DNA of 64,000 nucleotides from UBA6059 sp965227155 (GTDB lineage: Bacteria > Bacteroidota > Bacteroidia > Cytophagales > Cyclobacteriaceae). Location of the stretch: positions 1,488,001 through 1,552,000 of the forward strand of contig OZ245731.1 in the NCBI GenBank assembly GCA_965227155.1. Reading direction: 5' to 3'. Made by a program: the position numbers and the translations under genes. The notes beneath the pieces are model-generated. The model saw only the letters and a program-made list of their open reading frames with translations, was not told the DNA's origin and searched no databases. Positions 1 through 9,785 of this stretch are shown one piece after another; the stretch's first letter is position 1, and each line of letters starts with the position of its first letter.

Positions 1-28
1 GCTAAGGAATCCACCTCCTCTGTACATT

Positions 29-2647
29 ATGGCAAAGACGAAAACACAAAAACCCAGCGAAACGCCTCTGATGAAGCAGTACAATGCCATCAAGGCTAAG
101 TATCCTGGTGCCCTTTTGCTATTCAGAGTAGGTGACTTCTACGAGACCTTCGGTGAAGATGCTATTAGAGCCAGTAAAGTGCTGGACATAGTGCTCACCA
201 AAAGGGCCAATGGGTCTGCCAGCCATGTGGAGTTGGCCGGGTTCCCACATCACGCCCTGGATGCCTATCTCCCCAGGTTGGTTAGGGCCGGCAACAGGGT
301 GGCCATTTGCGATCAGCTGGAGGATCCCAAATCGGTAAAGGGCATTGTTAAACGCGGGGTTACGGAGCTGGTAACACCTGGTCTGACAATGCACGATAAT
401 GTGCTGGATCAAAAAAGAAATAATTTCCTTGCCAGTATCCATTATACCCCAAAAATCTGTGGTATTGCTTTGCTGGATATCTCTACCGGTGAGTTTATGG
501 TTAGCCAGGGGCAATGGGCTTACATCGATAAACTTCTTCAGAGCTTCCAGCCGGCTGAGGTGATCTACAACAAAAGGTGCAAAAACGAACTGGCTCCATC
601 CATAGCCGACCGATTTAATGAGCACTTGCTGGAAGACTGGATCTTTGGGCAGGAATATGCATATGAAAAGCTGGTCAATCATTTCCATACAGCCAATCTC
701 AAAGGCTTTGGTATTGAGGAAATGCCGGAGGCCATCATTGCTGCAGGTTCCATATTATTCTACCTGGAAGAAACAGAACATAAGGAGGTCAGCCACATCA
801 ATACTGTTTCCCGAATTGAGGAAGAGCGATATGTATGGTTGGATAAATTCACTATCAGAAACCTTGAACTGTTGCAAACCCAGCAGCCTGATGGTGTACC
901 TCTCATTGATGTGCTGGATCAGACACACACAGCCATGGGCTCGCGGTTGCTTAAAAAATGGGTCATACTGCCGCTTAAGGACAAATTAAGCATTGAAAAG
1001 CGGCTTACCATGGTAGATGCCCTCAAAAGTGATGGTGAACTTATTGATCAACTCGGTGATAATCTGAAGCATATTGGTGACCTGGAAAGGCTCATCTCTA
1101 AGGTGGCAGTTGGGCGGATCAATCCACGTGAACTTCTTCAGCTGAAAAAAGCACTGGGCTACCTCAAACCCATCCAGCAGTTGTTGCTCAAAAGGGATGA
1201 GCAAGCACTACACGCCCTGGCCAACCAGATTGATCCGTGTGACTTCTTGTACCAAAAAATAGAAGACACCCTTAAAGATGAAGTACCGATAGTCTCTAAT
1301 CAGGGTAACCTGATCAAAGATGGCATACAGGAAGACCTGGACAGCCTGCGGAAAATTGCTTTTTCCGGTAAAGATTATTTGCTGGAGTTACAACAAAACG
1401 AGATTAAGCGCACAGGCATCAGCTCACTTAAAATTGCTTATAACAAAGTTTTCGGCTACTACCTCGAAGTAACCAATGCCCATAAAGACAAAGTGCCTCA
1501 CGAGTGGATCAGAAAGCAAACCCTGGTAAATGCTGAAAGGTACATTACCGAGGAGTTGAAAGTTTACGAAGAGAAGATTCTCAATGCGGAAGAGAAACTT
1601 GTTGCTATAGAACAAAAGCTATTCCTGGAACTGGTGAACACAGCAGCTGAATTCATTCCGCAGATACAGCAAAATGCAAGGGTTGTCGGCAGCCTCGATT
1701 GCCTGCTTTCATTTGCCATTACCGCCCAAAAGTATAATTACTGCCAGCCCATCATTAGCGATGATTACGAGCTTTCTATCAAGGAAGGCCGCCATCCGGT
1801 GATTGAGCAAAATATGCCTATTGGGGAGCAGTATATTCCTAATGATGTATTTCTGGATGACCAGTCACAGCAGATCATGATCATTACCGGACCCAATATG
1901 GCCGGTAAATCAGCATTGCTTCGTCAGACTGCCCTCATCGTATTGATGGCGCAAATGGGCTGTCACGTACCTGCTAGCTATGCCCATATTGGCTTGATCG
2001 ATAAGGTTTTTACCCGGGTCGGAGCTTCTGATAATTTATCGAAAGGGGAATCTACATTCATGGTTGAGATGACCGAAACGGCCTCCATCCTGAATAACCT
2101 GAGCCAGCGATCCTTAATTTTAATGGATGAAATAGGCCGTGGCACCAGCACCTATGATGGTATTTCTATAGCTTGGTCTATTGTAGAATACCTGCACAAT
2201 CATCCAAAATTTAAAGCCAAAACTTTATTTGCAACGCATTACCACGAGCTCAACCAGTTGATGCATGATTTTCCACGCATTAAGAACTTCAATGTAGCTG
2301 TAAAAGAGTTGAAGGATAAGGTCATCTTCATAAGGAAACTGCAGGAAGGCGGTAGCGAGCATAGTTTTGGTATCCATGTAGCGCAAATGGCCGGCATGCC
2401 TAATGAGGTAGTGATTCGTGCCCACGAAATCATGAAACACCTTGAGAAGGATAAGGTGAAGGAACAACAGGACCGTATCAGCGATATCCCTAAAAATAAT
2501 TTTCAGCTAAGCCTCTTTGAAGCTGATCCTCATTTTGAGGAAGTACGAAAAATCCTGAATGAAATAGATATTAATCGCATTTCACCGGTAGAATCACTCC
2601 TTAAACTCAACGAGATCAAAACCATATTGAAAGGCCGCAAAGACTAG
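29..2647 (+). CDS. mutS: DNA mismatch repair protein MutS
   Basis: MutS recognises mispaired and short looped-out bases and, with MutL, starts repair of replication errors. The 872-residue length is normal for bacterial MutS1. The N-terminal mismatch-binding domain carries the Phe-x-Glu motif at F37-Y38-E39 (context GDFYETFGED). The ATPase domain has Walker A GPNMAGKS near residue 621 and a Walker B/signature MDEIGRGTSTYDG near 700, followed by TLFATHYHEL. The ATG at 29 gives the expected N-terminus; no promoter can be judged from the 28 bases upstream. The stop codon overlaps the end of the convergent threonine synthase gene by 4 bases, and no terminator is visible between them. Confidence 0.98.
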   Translation: MAKTKTQKPSETPLMKQYNAIKAKYPGALLLFRVGDFYETFGEDAIRASKVLDIVLTKRANGSASHVELAGFPHHALDAYLPRLVRAGNRVAICDQLEDPKSVKGIVKRGVTELVTPGLTMHDNVLDQKRNNFLASIHYTPKICGIALLDISTGEFMVSQGQWAYIDKLLQSFQPAEVIYNKRCKNELAPSIADRFNEHLLEDWIFGQEYAYEKLVNHFHTANLKGFGIEEMPEAIIAAGSILFYLEETEHKEVSHINTVSRIEEERYVWLDKFTIRNLELLQTQQPDGVPLIDVLDQTHTAMGSRLLKKWVILPLKDKLSIEKRLTMVDALKSDGELIDQLGDNLKHIGDLERLISKVAVGRINPRELLQLKKALGYLKPIQQLLLKRDEQALHALANQIDPCDFLYQKIEDTLKDEVPIVSNQGNLIKDGIQEDLDSLRKIAFSGKDYLLELQQNEIKRTGISSLKIAYNKVFGYYLEVTNAHKDKVPHEWIRKQTLVNAERYITEELKVYEEKILNAEEKLVAIEQKLFLELVNTAAEFIPQIQQNARVVGSLDCLLSFAITAQKYNYCQPIISDDYELSIKEGRHPVIEQNMPIGEQYIPNDVFLDDQSQQIMIITGPNMAGKSALLRQTALIVLMAQMGCHVPASYAHIGLIDKVFTRVGASDNLSKGESTFMVEMTETASILNNLSQRSLILMDEIGRGTSTYDGISIAWSIVEYLHNHPKFKAKTLFATHYHELNQLMHDFPRIKNFNVAVKELKDKVIFIRKLQEGGSEHSFGIHVAQMAGMPNEVVIRAHEIMKHLEKDKVKEQQDRISDIPKNNFQLSLFEADPHFEEVRKILNEIDINRISPVESLLKLNEIKTILKGRKD

Positions 2648-3843
2648 GGTTGCTCCATATTTTCAATGTATTTATAGGCTGTTCCCGTATTGAGCAACAG
2701 TAGGGTTTCCCCGGCATCAATTTTACCCTGCCTTAGCAATGATTGCAGGGCCACAACCAACGCACCGCCCTCGGGTGCTACAAAAAGACCTTCCATAGCT
2801 GCCAGTTGCTTTACTCCCTGTAACATGGCATGATCTTCTATGGCCAAGGCTTCCCCATTTGATTCGGTGATAATACGATAGATTATCCTTTCTGCAAATG
2901 CCGCCGGAACTGCCAGGCCGTTGGCAAGAGAAGCTTTGCCTTTGTAGGGGTCTCCAAAGTTCCGTTTGCCTTTGATCAGCTCTACTATGGGTTTGCAATT
3001 TTCAGCCTGCACAGCGATCATTCTGGGGAAAGCTCCTTGAATCCAACCCATTGCCTTAAGCTCGTGAAAAGCCTTCCAGATGCCGATAAGGCCAGTACCT
3101 CCTCCTGTAGGATATAGAATAACATCGGGCATATTCCAGCCCAATTGTTCAGCAATCTCATAGCCCATGGTTTTCTTACCCTCCTGACGGAAAGGCTCCT
3201 TCATCGTGCTTACATCAAAGGCCCCATGCTCAGCCACAAGCTCCTTTACCCTGGCACCACAGTCACTGATCAACCCATCAACCAAATGTAGCTCTGCACC
3301 AAAATACCGACATTCCATCTGAAAAACCCTGGGCGTATGACTGGGCATCACCACCGAGGCTTTCATACCGGCTCTGGCACAATATGCTGCCAGCGCACCA
3401 CCAGCATTACCTGCTGTGGGAATAACACAATGCCTGACACCCAGCTCCCGGGCTTTAGATACAGCCGCACTTAACCCACGCGCCTTAAATGAACCGGTAG
3501 GATTTAAGGACTCATCTTTCATGAGCAATCGATCCAATCCAAGTGATTTCCCTAGTGCAGGCAGCTCCAATAAAGGTGTATTTCCTTCTCCGAGTGATAC
3601 AATGTTGTCCAAATCATTGACCGGTAAAAATGGAGCATACCGCCACATATCATTTCGCTTAAGGAGTATGTTTTCAGGTTTCTCCTGCAAAGGCAACTCA
3701 TATTGAGCAGAGAGCGGAAAGGCACAGTGGGATCTTTCACACGCAGAATAATGCTGAATAACCTCTGTATCGAAATCCTTTCCGCATTCTGTACAGAGTA
3801 GAGAATTGTATCTGGAAATGGATAAATCTGTGGTAGCGGTCAT
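2644..3843 (-). CDS. thrC: Threonine synthase (PLP-dependent)
   Basis: Converts O-phosphohomoserine to threonine with pyridoxal phosphate. The 399 residues begin with a small zinc-ribbon-like segment (C17, C20, C35, C40), then a fold-type II PLP domain with the Schiff-base lysine K120 in NPTGSFKARG and the phosphate-binding loop PTGGGTGLIG. Zinc-ribbon-headed forms occur among threonine synthases, but related enzymes such as cysteate synthase or threonine dehydratase-like proteins share the fold, so substrate assignment is by overall resemblance. The gene is convergent with mutS (4-base overlap) and lies 78 bases downstream of a same-strand LysR regulator that may control it; no other threonine-pathway gene is nearby. 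Confidence 0.85.
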   Translation of the reverse strand: MTATTDLSISRYNSLLCTECGKDFDTEVIQHYSACERSHCAFPLSAQYELPLQEKPENILLKRNDMWRYAPFLPVNDLDNIVSLGEGNTPLLELPALGKSLGLDRLLMKDESLNPTGSFKARGLSAAVSKARELGVRHCVIPTAGNAGGALAAYCARAGMKASVVMPSHTPRVFQMECRYFGAELHLVDGLISDCGARVKELVAEHGAFDVSTMKEPFRQEGKKTMGYEIAEQLGWNMPDVILYPTGGGTGLIGIWKAFHELKAMGWIQGAFPRMIAVQAENCKPIVELIKGKRNFGDPYKGKASLANGLAVPAAFAERIIYRIITESNGEALAIEDHAMLQGVKQLAAMEGLFVAPEGGALVVALQSLLRQGKIDAGETLLLLNTGTAYKYIENMEQP

Positions 3844-3921
3844 GGCTTTATGATCTTCTCATTAAAGAAAAATCATCTGTCGCAAGCTGCTTACCATTTG
3901 TCAATTCACTTTAGTTATGCG

Positions 3922-4827
3922 TTATAACTTGAGATTATAATGGTTGGCCATGAATTTGATGAATTGACTGGCATATGGGTTTGTTTCGCCCTGCCGCTGC
4001 ATGAAATAAAACTGCCTTTTCACTGTAAGACCCTTCACCGGAATAATAAACAGCTCTTTATTTTTGAGTTCTCTGGTAATGGCCTTAATGGGCAAAAAGC
4101 CCATCATTGATGAGGTTCTGATGAAATTTTTCAGGGCCTCGGTTCCACCAAGTGTCACGCTTACCCGGAGCTTTTTGGGATTATACTGCTGCTGCATGAG
4201 CGCCTTTTTTACCGCATTCAGGGTTCCCGATCCTACTTCTCGGGAAGCCAATGTCAGGCTAAATAATTGATCGATACTGATACCATCACTCTGAGCATAT
4301 AACCCTTCACGCGCACTCACCAACACGATTTCATCTTCAATAAAAGGCACATAACTGATCTCATTCAGCTTGGTGTACCCTTCAGCTATGCCTAAATCAA
4401 TGATTTTGTCGATCAATGCCTGGGTAATATGCTCCGCATTGCGATTGATCACAGACAATGTAATTTGTGGAAACTGCTGATGGTAATCTGCCAAAATTTT
4501 GGGGAGCACATAGAGTGCCATGGTGGTAGAGGCTCCCAGCGACAAATGTCCTTTAGCCTGCTGTTCCTGGCTTATCGTAGATAAATCGTAGGCCAATTGC
4601 TTTTCTACACGGCTGGTTTCATGCAAATACTCGTACAACACCTGTCCTGCCTTTGTCAATGCAATAGAATTACCTTTTCGCTCAAAAAGGCTCGTTTTGT
4701 ATTCCACCTCCAGGGATTTGATATGCTTACTGATCGCAGGTTGACTGATGTTAAGCACAGTGGAAGCTTTAGAAAAACTAAGTTGCCTTGCTACCTCAAA
4801 AAATGCTTTATACCTGAATGCAATCAT
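3922..4827 (-). CDS. LysR-family transcriptional regulator
   Basis: A 301-residue LysR-type regulator. The N-terminal winged helix-turn-helix is clear: LSFSKASTVLNISQPAIS followed by KHIKSLE and LFERKGNSIALT (residues about 16-60). The C-terminal two-lobed effector domain runs from about residue 90 (GASTTMALYVLPKIL) to the end. The effector cannot be read from sequence. It stands upstream of the threonine synthase gene on the same strand and is divergent from the gene at 4927 across a 99-base gap, so either could be a target. Confidence 0.9.
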   Translation of the reverse strand: MIAFRYKAFFEVARQLSFSKASTVLNISQPAISKHIKSLEVEYKTSLFERKGNSIALTKAGQVLYEYLHETSRVEKQLAYDLSTISQEQQAKGHLSLGASTTMALYVLPKILADYHQQFPQITLSVINRNAEHITQALIDKIIDLGIAEGYTKLNEISYVPFIEDEIVLVSAREGLYAQSDGISIDQLFSLTLASREVGSGTLNAVKKALMQQQYNPKKLRVSVTLGGTEALKNFIRTSSMMGFLPIKAITRELKNKELFIIPVKGLTVKRQFYFMQRQGETNPYASQFIKFMANHYNLKL

Positions 4828-4926
4828 CTCACTTTTGTACTAATAAGCAATAAATGGAACTCAATCTTTCAAAAATGGAATTTACGGGTAAGTTTTTAGC
4901 CCACCAACATTAACTAATTTTGGCCT

Positions 4927-5331
4927 ATGAAGAAAGATATCTCTTTTGCGCCGGTTACAGGTGTGCTCGTAGCGATTATTCCCCAGGATAAAAATGACTT
5001 GGGTAAACTATGGGATGTTTACATCATCAATAAAAACCTTATTGCGCTAGACAATCTGATGGTAACTTCAAGGGGGTATGGAAACATTAAAGGTGAGTCA
5101 AAAAAGACATCCACACTTCGCCACATGATCGAAAAGCTGGAGGCAGAAAGTTATGCCAAAATTGAACCTATTGATCCGGCTGTGTTCAGTCTTACGCAGG
5201 AGTATTGGATCAGCTACTATATCCTCGATCAGATTTTTGATAAGAAATTTATCTTTCCCCCAGACAGCATCCTTGAGCAAAACCTAACTTATATTGATGC
5301 TCTGGCTACACATGGCATTTTACATCGATAA
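4927..5331 (+). CDS. Conserved-looking hypothetical protein (134 aa)
   Basis: No family recognised. It is a soluble 134-residue protein without signal peptide or membrane helix; the N-terminus (ISFAPVTGVLVAIIPQ) and a WDVYIINKN segment look like a beta-rich core. It is followed after 38 bases by the 3'-5' exonuclease gene on the same strand, so the two may be co-transcribed. A consensus -7 box TAATTTTG ends 4 bases before the ATG, suggesting a leaderless message or a later true start. The reading frame has normal codon use for the window and is probably real. Confidence 0.7.
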   Translation: MKKDISFAPVTGVLVAIIPQDKNDLGKLWDVYIINKNLIALDNLMVTSRGYGNIKGESKKTSTLRHMIEKLEAESYAKIEPIDPAVFSLTQEYWISYYILDQIFDKKFIFPPDSILEQNLTYIDALATHGILHR

Positions 5332-5369
5332 TTATTTCATATCCAGCAGCATTTAGCTAATTTGATCGT

Positions 5370-6083
5370 ATGGATAATCATTTTTTAATTCTGGATATAG
5401 AAACCGTTTCTTCGGAAAAGAGCTATGAGCAGCTTACTCCTGCTATGCAGGCCCTTTGGGACAAAAAAGCGGCCAGATTGAAAAATGACGACATGCTTAG
5501 CCCCGAAGAGTTGTATTTCGATCGGGCAGCCATCTACGCTGAATTCGGTAAGGTAGTGACCATCGCTTTTGGCTTCTTTCATGCAGATGGCCCTGAGACA
5601 CACCTACGGGTCAAGAGTATTGCCGCACACGATGAGCGCAAATTGCTTATGGACTTTGCCAATATCATTGAGCATAAATTCGATCCCTCACAACTAACAT
5701 TATGCGCCCACAATGGTAAGGAATTCGACTTTCCATACATCAGTCGGCGCATGCTGATCAATGGATTACCATTACCTATGGCCCTGCGAATTCAAGGTAA
5801 AAAGCCATGGGAAATTCGCCATGTAGACACCATGGAGCTCTGGAAATTTGGCGACTGGAAAAACTACACCAGCCTGGAACTGCTTACCACAGTCTTCGAT
5901 ATTCCATCCAGCAAAGATGATATCGATGGTAGCATGGTCAATCACACCTATTACAACGAAAATGGTCTCGACAGAATAAGCCGATACTGCTGCAATGATG
6001 TAATTGCCACTGCACAATTATACCGTCGGATGAATGGCCTGCCCCTCATTCCTGAAAACCAAATAACCATATTGGATTCATGA
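5370..6083 (+). CDS. Predicted DEDDy 3'-5' exonuclease (PolB-like exonuclease domain)
   Basis: A 237-residue exonuclease of the family related to the proofreading domain of B-family polymerases. Exo I is LDIETV (D9, E11), Exo II is the NGKEFDFPY segment, and Exo III is the C-terminal RYCCNDVIATAQLY with the Tyr-xxx-Asp arrangement typical of DEDDy enzymes. It should remove nucleotides from DNA 3' ends using two metal ions; the physiological substrate is unknown. The stop overlaps the start of the ABC ATPase gene (ATGA, 4 bases), so translation is probably coupled. Confidence 0.85.
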   Translation: MDNHFLILDIETVSSEKSYEQLTPAMQALWDKKAARLKNDDMLSPEELYFDRAAIYAEFGKVVTIAFGFFHADGPETHLRVKSIAAHDERKLLMDFANIIEHKFDPSQLTLCAHNGKEFDFPYISRRMLINGLPLPMALRIQGKKPWEIRHVDTMELWKFGDWKNYTSLELLTTVFDIPSSKDDIDGSMVNHTYYNENGLDRISRYCCNDVIATAQLYRRMNGLPLIPENQITILDS

Positions 6084-7642
6084 AAACACCTCCATTGTTG
6101 GAGATTCAGGGTCTTCAGGTCTATACCAGACAAAATAAGCCCCTATTGCAGGATGTTGACTTCCAAATACAGCCCGGTGAGCGCGTAGGCATTAAAGGTG
6201 AAAGTGGTTCAGGCAAAACACTCCTTGTGAAAGCGCTGCTCGGCCTTCTTCCTTCGGAGCTTACTTCACACACAGAAAAGCATTATTTTCAAAAAGAGGC
6301 ATATAAGCTAAATCTTAAAACTGCCGCCGCAAAAGCCACACGCCTATGGTATAGGGATTATGTAGCAATGATTTTTCAAAACGCACAGACCAGCCTTAAT
6401 CCCTTACAAAAGATAGAAACACAGCTTAAAGAGACTTTAGCACTCAAAGGAAGGGAGGCAGAGTGGTCGCCTGAATTGTTACATGCCTATGGCTTGGACG
6501 ATCCCGCATCGATTGTAAAACGATATCCGCACCAATGCTCGGGCGGAGACCTGCAAAAACTCATGCTTTTTCAGGCCATAGCCAAAGGTGCCAACCTGAT
6601 TATTGCTGATGAACCCACCGTTTCGCTGGACAAACCTGTAGAAAAGCAGCTGTTTGAATTATTTGACCTCCATATCAGGACCAATGGCATTGCCTCAATA
6701 CTCATCTCTCATGATGATAACCTACTGGCGCAATTTTGCGACCGCATTTATGTAATGCAGGAAGGCCGCCTGGAAGGCCGCTTGAAAGCATCTTCTAAAA
6801 ACAAGGAAGCTTTGCCGCCTAATGCCGTAAAAGAATCTGGCTCTGCTGTTCCAAAAACCATAATTGCCGTAGAGAACTTATCGGTTACTTACCATACCTC
6901 AGGTTTGATTCAAAAAAAATCAACCCCTGCCTTACAGGGCATTAATATGGAGGTGTTTGAAGATGAAATATTGGCAATAGCAGGCCTCTCAGGAAGTGGA
7001 AAAAGCACTTTGATAAAATCATTGACCGGCTTGCTTACACCAGAAACAGGCAATATCTACATCAACCAAGAGCCTGTAGGCAGTATTGATAGAAAATCTC
7101 TCGCCAAAAAAATTCAGGTACTACACCAAAATCCAGACTTAATTTTAAACCCATTAATGTCAGTGGGTGGGCTACTTACAGAACCATTCCGCTATCTTCA
7201 GGGTTATCACAAACAAAAATCTGAGGCTCTTGCCAAAGCCATGCTGCAAAAGCTTGGCCTGAAAGAACAATTATGGAAGTCACGTCCGGCACAGCTGTCG
7301 GGTGGAGAAAAACAGCGGGTAGCTCTTGGGCGCATCCTTGCAGCTCCGCCACAGTTGCTGATACTCGATGAGCCTTTTTCTGCAGTGGATGGACGTACCA
7401 AAGAACTTATTACAACCTTAATACTAAGGTTAAAAAAAGAGTTTAACTTCACGTTATTGATAATTTCACATGATCTGGTTACCGTAAGTACGCTGGCAGA
7501 CCGGATCATCATACTAGATAGAGGCAGGATCATCGAGCAAGGACCAACTAAGAAAATTTTTAATGATCCTCAGCATGCCACAACGAAGGCATTAGGCGAA
7601 TCCAATTTTGCCTCCCATCATTTTAAAACAAACTATGAGTAA
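6080..7642 (+). CDS. ABC transporter ATP-binding protein, two fused ATPase domains (DppD/DppF-like)
   Basis: A 520-residue protein with two complete ABC ATPase modules in tandem. Module 1: Walker A GESGSGKT, signature CSGGDLQK, Walker B LIIADEPTVSLD. Module 2: Walker A GLSGSGKS, signature LSGGEKQR, Walker B LLILDEPFSAVD. The arrangement matches fused DppD-DppF type oligopeptide importers. No permease or substrate-binding protein gene lies next to it, so the membrane partner is elsewhere. It sits in an overlapping run: 4 bases with the exonuclease upstream and 8 bases with rnr downstream. Confidence 0.9.
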   Translation: MKTPPLLEIQGLQVYTRQNKPLLQDVDFQIQPGERVGIKGESGSGKTLLVKALLGLLPSELTSHTEKHYFQKEAYKLNLKTAAAKATRLWYRDYVAMIFQNAQTSLNPLQKIETQLKETLALKGREAEWSPELLHAYGLDDPASIVKRYPHQCSGGDLQKLMLFQAIAKGANLIIADEPTVSLDKPVEKQLFELFDLHIRTNGIASILISHDDNLLAQFCDRIYVMQEGRLEGRLKASSKNKEALPPNAVKESGSAVPKTIIAVENLSVTYHTSGLIQKKSTPALQGINMEVFEDEILAIAGLSGSGKSTLIKSLTGLLTPETGNIYINQEPVGSIDRKSLAKKIQVLHQNPDLILNPLMSVGGLLTEPFRYLQGYHKQKSEALAKAMLQKLGLKEQLWKSRPAQLSGGEKQRVALGRILAAPPQLLILDEPFSAVDGRTKELITTLILRLKKEFNFTLLIISHDLVTVSTLADRIIILDRGRIIEQGPTKKIFNDPQHATTKALGESNFASHHFKTNYE

Positions 7643-9785
7643 AAAGCGAAAGAATAAAAACCTAGGTAACAATAAAGCAAATAAAAAAGCTGATGGGCTA
7701 ATACGCGATATCAAATCGCTCTTTTCAGAATACCCCGGTCGGAATTTCACCGTACGACAGGTCATTAAAACACTTGGCATCAGAGATAAAATTTCCAAGA
7801 ATATGGTGCCTGACATTTTATTTGAACTGGCCAAGAATGAAGGCCTGGAAAAACGCCGCAATAGCTTCGTAAACACCACAACCAGTGGGAGCTTTACCGG
7901 CACTGTAGACCATGTAAATCCGAAATTTGCCTATGTCATCATTCCGGGCCACGAAGAAGATGTCTGGGTAAAAACTTCCGATCTGATGGGGGCGATCGAT
8001 GGAGATACAGTAACCCTGATCATCAAGCCCAAAAAACATGGATTGCGACCCGAAGGTAAAGTCACAGATATCGTTAAGCGAGGCAGAGAGGAATTTGTAG
8101 GCCGGCTAGAGTCTTCGGCCAACTTTGCATTCCTTGTCCCCGATAACCGTAAAATCCACAGCGACTTCTTTATCTACCCTGAAAAAACAAAAGGTGCAAA
8201 GGATAATGATAAGGTCATTGCAAGGGTCTATGAGTGGAATACAAAAAACAAAAGTCCCCTGGCTGAAGTGGTCAACGTGCTGGGACCTGCCGGTGAAAAT
8301 GAGGCCGAAATACATTCCATTATGGCCGAGTTTGACCTTCCCTTTGATTTTCCTGAGAAGGTGACCAAAGCAGCAGAAAAAATACCCGTAGAAATTACCG
8401 ATAAGGAAACCCGATACCGCAAAGATTTCAGGAACATCACCACCTTTACCATTGACCCGGAAGATGCGAAGGATTTTGATGATGCGCTTTCCATCCGCAA
8501 GACAGACAAAGGAAACTGGGAAGTTGGTATTCATATTGCTGATGTGACCCATTATGTCAAAACCAACACCCTGCTGGAAACAGAGGCGTATGACAGAGCC
8601 ACCTCAGTGTACCTCGTGGATCGCACCATTCCCATGCTCCCCGAAAAGCTCTCCAATGCCTTGTGTTCGTTGCGCCCGAATGAAGAAAAGCTGACATTTT
8701 CGGCTGTTTTTGAACTTAATGATAAAGCCGAAGTTTTATCCCAGTGGTTTGGCAAGACAGTAATTTATTCTGATCGCCGCTTCACCTATGAGGAAGCACA
8801 GGAGCGAATAGAATCCGGCAAAGGAGATTTTGCAGATGAAATTATTCAGCTCAATGATCTGGCCAGGCTGCTCAGGAAATATCGCTTTCAAAATGGTGCT
8901 ATCAATTTCGAAACAGTGGAGGTTAAATTCAAGCTAGACGAAAAAGGAAAGCCTCTGGGAGTGATCCCCAAAGTGCGGAAAGATGCCCATAAAATGATCG
9001 AGGAGTTTATGCTTTTAGCCAACAAGAAGGTAGCGGAGTTCATCCATGCCAAACGTAAAGGCGGTGAGGATAAGACCTTTGTATATAGAACCCACGACCT
9101 ACCAGATCCTGAGAAGCTTGATAATTTTGCCAAATTCGCCAGTCGCTTTGGTCATAAAATACAGGTGGAAGGGGGCAATATCTCCCAACAACTCAACAAA
9201 CTGATGTCTGACATAGAGCAAAAACCGGAACAAAACGTACTGGAGTCGCTGGCTATCCGCTCTATGGCTAAGGCCAAATATACAACCGAGCCAAAGGGCC
9301 ATTTTGGGTTGGCTTTTGATCACTACACACATTTCACCTCGCCTATCCGTCGATATCCCGATATGATGGTTCACAGGCTGCTTCAGCATTACCTGGATGG
9401 TGGCAAGCCGGTTGATAAAAAGGATTTCGAAGAGCGCTGTTCGCATTCATCAGAAAGAGAAAAACGAGCAGCAGATGCAGAAAGAGCCTCTATCAAATAC
9501 AAGCAGGTAGAATTTATGTCTTCCGTGCTGGGCGAAACTTTCGACGGTATAGTTTCGGGCGTCACCGAATGGGGCATCTTTGTAGAAATTACGGAAACCA
9601 AATGCGAGGGCATGATTAAAATTTCGGATCTCACTGATGATTATTATGATTTTGATGAAAAGAGTTATCGCATAGTCGGAAGAAGAAATAAGAGAATAAT
9701 AACCCTGGGGGATAAACTGAAAGTTCAGATTGCCCGCACCGATATTGACCGTAGAACCATAGATTTAGATTTAGTAGAAGAATGA
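7635..9785 (+). CDS. rnr: Ribonuclease R
   Basis: Processive 3'-5' exoribonuclease that degrades structured RNA. The order is a lysine-rich N-terminus with a helix-turn-helix-like region, cold-shock domains, the RNB catalytic domain with the acidic cluster in IDPEDAKDFDDALS, and a C-terminal S1 domain (TFDGIVSGVTEWGIFVEI). The ATG at 7635 (MSKKRKNKN) was chosen over the upstream ATG at 7608, which would add nine residues read out of the ABC gene. 716 residues is usual for Bacteroidota RNase R. The stop overlaps the next gene by 4 bases (ATGA). Confidence 0.96.
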   Translation: MSKKRKNKNLGNNKANKKADGLIRDIKSLFSEYPGRNFTVRQVIKTLGIRDKISKNMVPDILFELAKNEGLEKRRNSFVNTTTSGSFTGTVDHVNPKFAYVIIPGHEEDVWVKTSDLMGAIDGDTVTLIIKPKKHGLRPEGKVTDIVKRGREEFVGRLESSANFAFLVPDNRKIHSDFFIYPEKTKGAKDNDKVIARVYEWNTKNKSPLAEVVNVLGPAGENEAEIHSIMAEFDLPFDFPEKVTKAAEKIPVEITDKETRYRKDFRNITTFTIDPEDAKDFDDALSIRKTDKGNWEVGIHIADVTHYVKTNTLLETEAYDRATSVYLVDRTIPMLPEKLSNALCSLRPNEEKLTFSAVFELNDKAEVLSQWFGKTVIYSDRRFTYEEAQERIESGKGDFADEIIQLNDLARLLRKYRFQNGAINFETVEVKFKLDEKGKPLGVIPKVRKDAHKMIEEFMLLANKKVAEFIHAKRKGGEDKTFVYRTHDLPDPEKLDNFAKFASRFGHKIQVEGGNISQQLNKLMSDIEQKPEQNVLESLAIRSMAKAKYTTEPKGHFGLAFDHYTHFTSPIRRYPDMMVHRLLQHYLDGGKPVDKKDFEERCSHSSEREKRAADAERASIKYKQVEFMSSVLGETFDGIVSGVTEWGIFVEITETKCEGMIKISDLTDDYYDFDEKSYRIVGRRNKRIITLGDKLKVQIARTDIDRRTIDLDLVEE

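Noticed and set aside
2644..2647. Terminator between mutS and the threonine synthase gene
   Set aside because: The coding ends overlap by 4 bases and no hairpin with a T-run is visible.
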